Assembly (NCBI GenBank): GCA_003157895.1
Contig: PMKW01000138.1
Span: 4,779-14,588 of the forward strand
Reading direction: 5' to 3'
Length of the DNA: 9,810 nucleotides
Origin: Methanoregula sp.
GTDB taxonomy: Archaea > Halobacteriota > Methanomicrobia > Methanomicrobiales > Methanospirillaceae
Shown piece after piece: positions 6,841 through 9,810 of the stretch. How positions within the stretch are numbered: the stretch's first letter is position 1; the number at the start of each line of letters is the position of its first letter. The position numbers and the translations under genes are program-made. The notes under the pieces were generated by a model. That model saw only the letters and a list, made by a program, of their open reading frames with translations, was not told the origin of the DNA and did no database searches.

Positions 6841-7740
6841 ATGGTGTTTCATCCTCCGGTAGCTATCACTGCAAAAGCAGGAGACGCCGGAAAGTACAAA
6901 TGTGGCCTGCCGGCCTGGAACATGATCCTTCGCGGGTTCATGTCAGGCGCGTACATTGCAATGGGTGGTGCGCTCGCAACGGTCTGCAGTACAGGCATTA
7001 CCTATGCAGCATTAACGCCGGCACAGATTGCCGCAAACGTTACTGCTCCTATTGCAGGTGGGTTCGCATCGGCTGGTATGACCCAGCTGATCCTGGGAGC
7101 CGTGTTCCCGGTCGGGCTTATTATCACCGTTCTTACCGGTGCCGAGCTCTTCACGGGCGACGCAATGCTCGCCCCGATGGCAGCCTTCATCCATAAGATC
7201 AGCTGGGCGGATGTCCTGAAGCTGTGGGTCTTTGTCTATATCGGGAACTTCATCGGCTCGGTCGTCTGGGCATATATCATGGCAAACGGGCCGTTTGTCA
7301 CGTGGAATGCAGCAGGTACGGCAACGATAACTGCGTTCGGTACCAGGGCAATTGCAATCGCCGGAGCAAAGACCGGGTATGTCGGTATGATGGGTTTCTA
7401 TTCAGCATTCCTGAAAGGTATTGGCTGCAACTGGCTTGTCAACCTCGCTATCCTGCTCGGTATCTGTGCGGATGACGCGGCAGGCAAGTTCTTTGGTATC
7501 TGGTTCCCGATCATGGCCTTCGTTTCCAGCGGCCTTGAACACTCCATCGCAAACATGTACTTTATCCCGGCCGGTATCATGACTGCGGGCTTAACCGGTA
7601 CCGCTATCTCGACGGACTGGATAAGCATGTGGATGCAAAACCTTATTCCGGTTACCATTGGTAACATTGTCGGGGGCATGTTCTTCGTCGGTGTCATCTA
7701 CTGGGTTGCGTTCAGGAAAGAGATCGCAGCACTGAAGTAG
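6841..7740 (+). CDS. fdhC: Formate/nitrite transporter family channel (FdhC/FocA type)
   Basis: This is a 299-residue integral membrane protein of the FNT family, which forms pentameric channels for formate, nitrite or hydrosulfide. Six hydrophobic segments fit the family. Hallmarks are AELFTGD at 101-107, FLKGIGCNWLVNLAI at 190-204 and GLEHSIANMYFIPAGI at 231-246, whose His234 matches the central pore His of FocA. In formate-using methanogens this protein (FdhC) brings in formate for formate dehydrogenase, so formate is the likely substrate. No fdhA or fdhB is in this window. A GAGGTG ribosome site at 6826-6831, nine bases before the ATG at 6841, decides the start. The GTG at 6814 would add nine residues without such a site. 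Confidence 0.93.
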   Translation: MVFHPPVAITAKAGDAGKYKCGLPAWNMILRGFMSGAYIAMGGALATVCSTGITYAALTPAQIAANVTAPIAGGFASAGMTQLILGAVFPVGLIITVLTGAELFTGDAMLAPMAAFIHKISWADVLKLWVFVYIGNFIGSVVWAYIMANGPFVTWNAAGTATITAFGTRAIAIAGAKTGYVGMMGFYSAFLKGIGCNWLVNLAILLGICADDAAGKFFGIWFPIMAFVSSGLEHSIANMYFIPAGIMTAGLTGTAISTDWISMWMQNLIPVTIGNIVGGMFFVGVIYWVAFRKEIAALK

Positions 7741-7763
7741 ATCAACCACCTATTATATTTTTC

Positions 7764-8282
7764 ATGAAAATCGGAACAATCGATGTGAAGATCTCGCTCA
7801 TTTCTCTCGGGGTATTCGTTGTCTTCACGATTCTTCTTATTGTTGCTTCCTTTATCAGTCCCAGTGTCCGGTCGAACCTTTTATGGCTGATCCCCTGCCT
7901 GTTCATGCTTCTTGTTATCCCTCTTGTGCTCAACTATATGAGCCGGAGACAGTACGCGGATCTTATCCCTGAATATGAGCAGCAGGCAAAGACGGTGCGG
8001 GTGAAGATGATCAATGAAAATATGATTGGAAAGATTGTGCGGATCAACGGCGTGGTTGAACGGGTTCATTTCCAGTTCCTGAACCGTCCCTCGTATTCGG
8101 TTGCCGACCGTTCCGGCGAGATATCGGTCAAGATGTTCACGAGCCCGGATGAGGACGTGAAGGTCAACGATATTGTCGAAGTCCTCGGCCAGGTGATTCG
8201 GCGTTATATCGTGACCGGTGAACCGGTCATCAACTGCGTATCGATCCGGAAGAACAGTGCGCAACCGTCAACTGATGACTGA
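7764..8282 (+). CDS. Membrane-anchored OB-fold protein, function unknown
   Basis: This is a 172-residue protein. Two hydrophobic helices at about 10-31 (ISLISLGVFVVFTILLIVAS) and 38-58 (LLWLIPCLFMLLVIPLVL) are followed by a charged linker. Residues about 86-163 look like a five-strand OB-fold: IGKIVRINGVVERV, SYSVADRSGEISVKMF, VNDIVEVLGQVIRRY, PVINCVSIRK. The pattern is that of nucleic-acid-binding OB domains (tRNA-anticodon/SSB-like), but OB-folds also bind protein or sugar, and I cannot assign a ligand. It starts 23 bases after the transporter stop. That gap holds no Shine-Dalgarno but does hold an A/T-rich ATTATATTTTT tract, which could terminate the upstream transcript. The ATG at 7764 is the only good start. 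Confidence 0.75.
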   Translation: MKIGTIDVKISLISLGVFVVFTILLIVASFISPSVRSNLLWLIPCLFMLLVIPLVLNYMSRRQYADLIPEYEQQAKTVRVKMINENMIGKIVRINGVVERVHFQFLNRPSYSVADRSGEISVKMFTSPDEDVKVNDIVEVLGQVIRRYIVTGEPVINCVSIRKNSAQPSTDD

Positions 8283-8355
8283 AACCTCTTCCCGCAGGGA
8301 GCCATTCCTTGCAGATCTATAGGAACAGGTTTTTTAAGAGAGATGATTTTACAGC

Positions 8356-9186
8356 ATGACCCGTTCAGATACAACTTCCCGGCCGGCAGAAAGCAACCGC
8401 AGCCTGTACCCCGGGGCGCTCGTGCCCCTGCTCGCGTTCGGGAGTACCCTTGCGGGAATCGCCCTCTTCAATGCCGGCGTGCAGTTTGAGATCCAGTACG
8501 CAGCGCTCGGCGGCTTTCTTGCCTCCTGTCTCCTCGCGTACCTTGCATGGACCCGGCTGCACAAGGACATCGTTGCGCTCTCGACACCGATCTACGGGTT
8601 CATCTTCTTTGTCACTCCTGTCGACTACACCGGGGGAGTCGCGCTTCAGCTGCTCTATGCCAGTGGTCTGACGCTCCTTACCGCCCGGCTGTATTATCGG
8701 TTTGGTACAGGCACTCCTTCCCGGTCCTTGGGAACTGAACTGGAAACGGGACCGCTTCAGGCCTATGTCGAATCCACCAGGCATGTCTTTGCAGCGCTTG
8801 ACCCGGTTACCGGGCACCGTGCCGCTGCTGCATTTCTCCGTTTCAGCGAGGGGGAGTACCGCAGGGCAGCAGACCTGGCGCGTGCCGCAGCCTGCCCGGA
8901 CGGGACACCCGGGCCGGTTGTCCGGGCGTTTGACATCCTCCGCCAGCACGCGGAGCTGCTTGACAATAACCGGTCCCGCCCGGTGACATTCCTGATGTTT
9001 TTACCGGACGATTCCCCCCTTATGGCAAAACCCCTGCCCGGATCCAAAGACCCGGACCGGGAATTTGAGACGCAGATAGATAATGCCCTGCTCCTGCTGT
9101 ACAGCGCTGCATGGCACGCATCCAAAACGGACCAGCCATTGCTGCATGCATCGCAGGCATTTGCGATGAAGCTGCTCACCCCGTAA
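8356..9186 (+). CDS. Four-helix membrane protein, family not recognised
   Basis: This is a 276-residue protein. A short polar N-terminus leads into four hydrophobic segments at about 22-42, 48-66, 72-88 and 94-113, then a soluble, Ala-rich helical region from 114 to the end. The soluble part has no motif I recognise; AAAAFLRFSEGEYRRAADLARAA at about 156-178 resembles a helical repeat of TPR type but is too short to name. I assign no function. The ribosome site GAGAGATGAT (8338-8347), eight bases before the ATG, matches the archaeal anti-SD fairly well and supports the start. It lies 73 bases downstream of the OB-fold gene on the same strand and converges with the acetyltransferase gene. Confidence 0.75.
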   Translation: MTRSDTTSRPAESNRSLYPGALVPLLAFGSTLAGIALFNAGVQFEIQYAALGGFLASCLLAYLAWTRLHKDIVALSTPIYGFIFFVTPVDYTGGVALQLLYASGLTLLTARLYYRFGTGTPSRSLGTELETGPLQAYVESTRHVFAALDPVTGHRAAAAFLRFSEGEYRRAADLARAAACPDGTPGPVVRAFDILRQHAELLDNNRSRPVTFLMFLPDDSPLMAKPLPGSKDPDREFETQIDNALLLLYSAAWHASKTDQPLLHASQAFAMKLLTP

Positions 9187-9276
9187 TATGCTGTTCCGGA
9201 TATTTTTTTAATAATACAGAAAATTTCCCATGACCTTTATTTACCGATCCTTCAGACAGGATCCGGTCTCACATCA

Positions 9277-9308
9277 AAGGGAAAAATATCATCTGTACAA
9301 TTTCCCTT
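9277..9308. other. Inverted repeat in the 3' intergenic region
   Basis: AAGGGAAA (9277-9284) and TTTCCCTT (9301-9308) form a perfect 8-bp stem around a 16-base loop. It lies about 90 bases past the stop of the four-helix protein gene. A T7 tract just after that stop (near 9203) could itself end transcription. The role of the repeat is unclear. Confidence 0.4.
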
Positions 9309-9359
9309 GGCAATAAACAAAAAATACATTCATTATATTCGTCCGGTAATCTTTTTCCG

Positions 9360-9405
9360 GGCATCTCCCCGTATCAGGGGTCTTTACGATTGCGCCGGAG
9401 ATGCC
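9360..9405. terminator. Stem-loop between convergent genes, possible terminator
   Basis: GGCATCTCC at 9360-9368 pairs perfectly with GGAGATGCC at 9397-9405, enclosing a 28-base loop. An inner CCCC-GTATCA-GGGG hairpin (9367-9380) would compete for two of the same bases. It sits just downstream of the acetyltransferase gene on the minus strand, where a terminator is expected. On that strand the run CCGGAAAAAG follows rather than T-rich sequence, so termination is not certain. Confidence 0.4.
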
Positions 9406-9431
9406 GGGCCCGCCGGATGAAAACGGGATAT

Positions 9432-9810
9432 TCAACCCTCTGCCGTATTCTCTGTGGGCGGTACCCGTTTCATCGGGCAGACCTCAGCTCCCTTCATGTT
9501 GCCCATAGCCCATGAATACCGCTGCCGTACCGTCAGGGGCAGGTCCTCTTCAGGGACCGGTTCAAACCCGGACGATGCATAGAAATCCACGAGGTGCAGC
9601 ACCGCGTACATGAAGAGGACGGTGTTGCCGCATTCCCGTATCAGGACGTCGAGGGCATTCCTGGCGTACCCGTTCCCCCGGAATTCCTCCCAGGTGAAGA
9701 TCCCGTCCACTTCATACCCGTCGTCATGCCGCTTGCACCGGGCAACGCTGACCGGCGTATCCTCGATAAAAACGGCGAAGATCCGGTCGCACACCGGATC
9801 CGATTTTGTC
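9432..9810 (-). CDS. GNAT family N-acetyltransferase, 5' end cut by window edge
   Basis: The frame is open from the right edge to a TGA at 9434-9432; about 125 codons are visible. Two family motifs are clear: motif A VDGIFTWEEFRGNGYARNAL, with the acetyl-CoA pyrophosphate loop RGNGYA, and motif B VDFYASSGFEPVPEEDLP. GNAT enzymes transfer the acetyl group of acetyl-CoA to an amine on a protein or small molecule; the substrate here is unknown. A GTG at 9794 could be a start, but the codons before it (TKSDP) are open and the first strands of a GNAT domain would be missing, so the gene most likely extends beyond the window. It converges with the four-helix protein gene. Confidence 0.8.
   Translation of the reverse strand, partial: TKSDPVCDRIFAVFIEDTPVSVARCKRHDDGYEVDGIFTWEEFRGNGYARNALDVLIRECGNTVLFMYAVLHLVDFYASSGFEPVPEEDLPLTVRQRYSWAMGNMKGAEVCPMKRVPPTENTAEG

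Noticed and set aside
1..9810. CRISPR array, defence island, IS element or prophage
   Set aside because: No regularly spaced repeats, transposase, integrase, cas or phage structural gene was seen; the lone nuclease-like gene is not enough for a defence system.

Overview
The window looks like chromosomal DNA of a methanogenic euryarchaeon, most likely of the order Methanomicrobiales (Methanoregula-like). The strongest evidence is a gene for a dihydrouridine-synthase-like barrel fused to the eight-cysteine 'methanogenesis marker 9' domain, a domain known only from methanogens. An archaeal DUF447 protein, a CitG-like protein, a formate/nitrite-family channel, archaeal-style ribosome binding sites (GAGGTG, GGGGGAGGG) and moderately GC-rich codon use agree with this. 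The genus is a guess.

Layout. At the left edge a minus-strand gene probably begins (codons from base 55 down to 1). A 381-base gene-free stretch follows. From 437 to 3406 four plus-strand genes are packed head to tail: a PD-(D/E)xK nuclease-like protein, the marker-9 protein, a triphosphoribosyl-dephospho-CoA-synthase-like (CitG/MdcB family) protein and a DUF447 flavin-fold protein. The last three overlap at their ends, and a perfect 7-bp hairpin plus a pyrimidine tract sits on the final stop codon, so they look like one transcription unit. The CitG-like and DUF447 families also occur with H4MPT/methanofuran genes in methylotrophic bacteria, so a role in C1-carrier or cofactor chemistry is the best inference.

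From 3666 to 6390 three genes run on the minus strand: a histone-deacetylase-family metalloenzyme, a small two-helix membrane protein and a cysteine-rich secreted lipoprotein with four NCGxCGxxC modules. A 450-base divergent intergenic region separates them from the plus-strand genes: a formate/nitrite transporter (FdhC/FocA type), a membrane-anchored OB-fold protein and a four-helix membrane protein of unknown family. The transporter has no formate dehydrogenase genes beside it here.

The right end holds a structured intergenic region and a minus-strand GNAT acetyltransferase whose 5' end is cut by the window edge. I saw no rRNA, tRNA, CRISPR array, insertion sequence or phage gene. The window reads as ordinary core chromosome with several under-described methanogen protein families. 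The most interesting part is the marker-9/CitG-like/DUF447 cluster.
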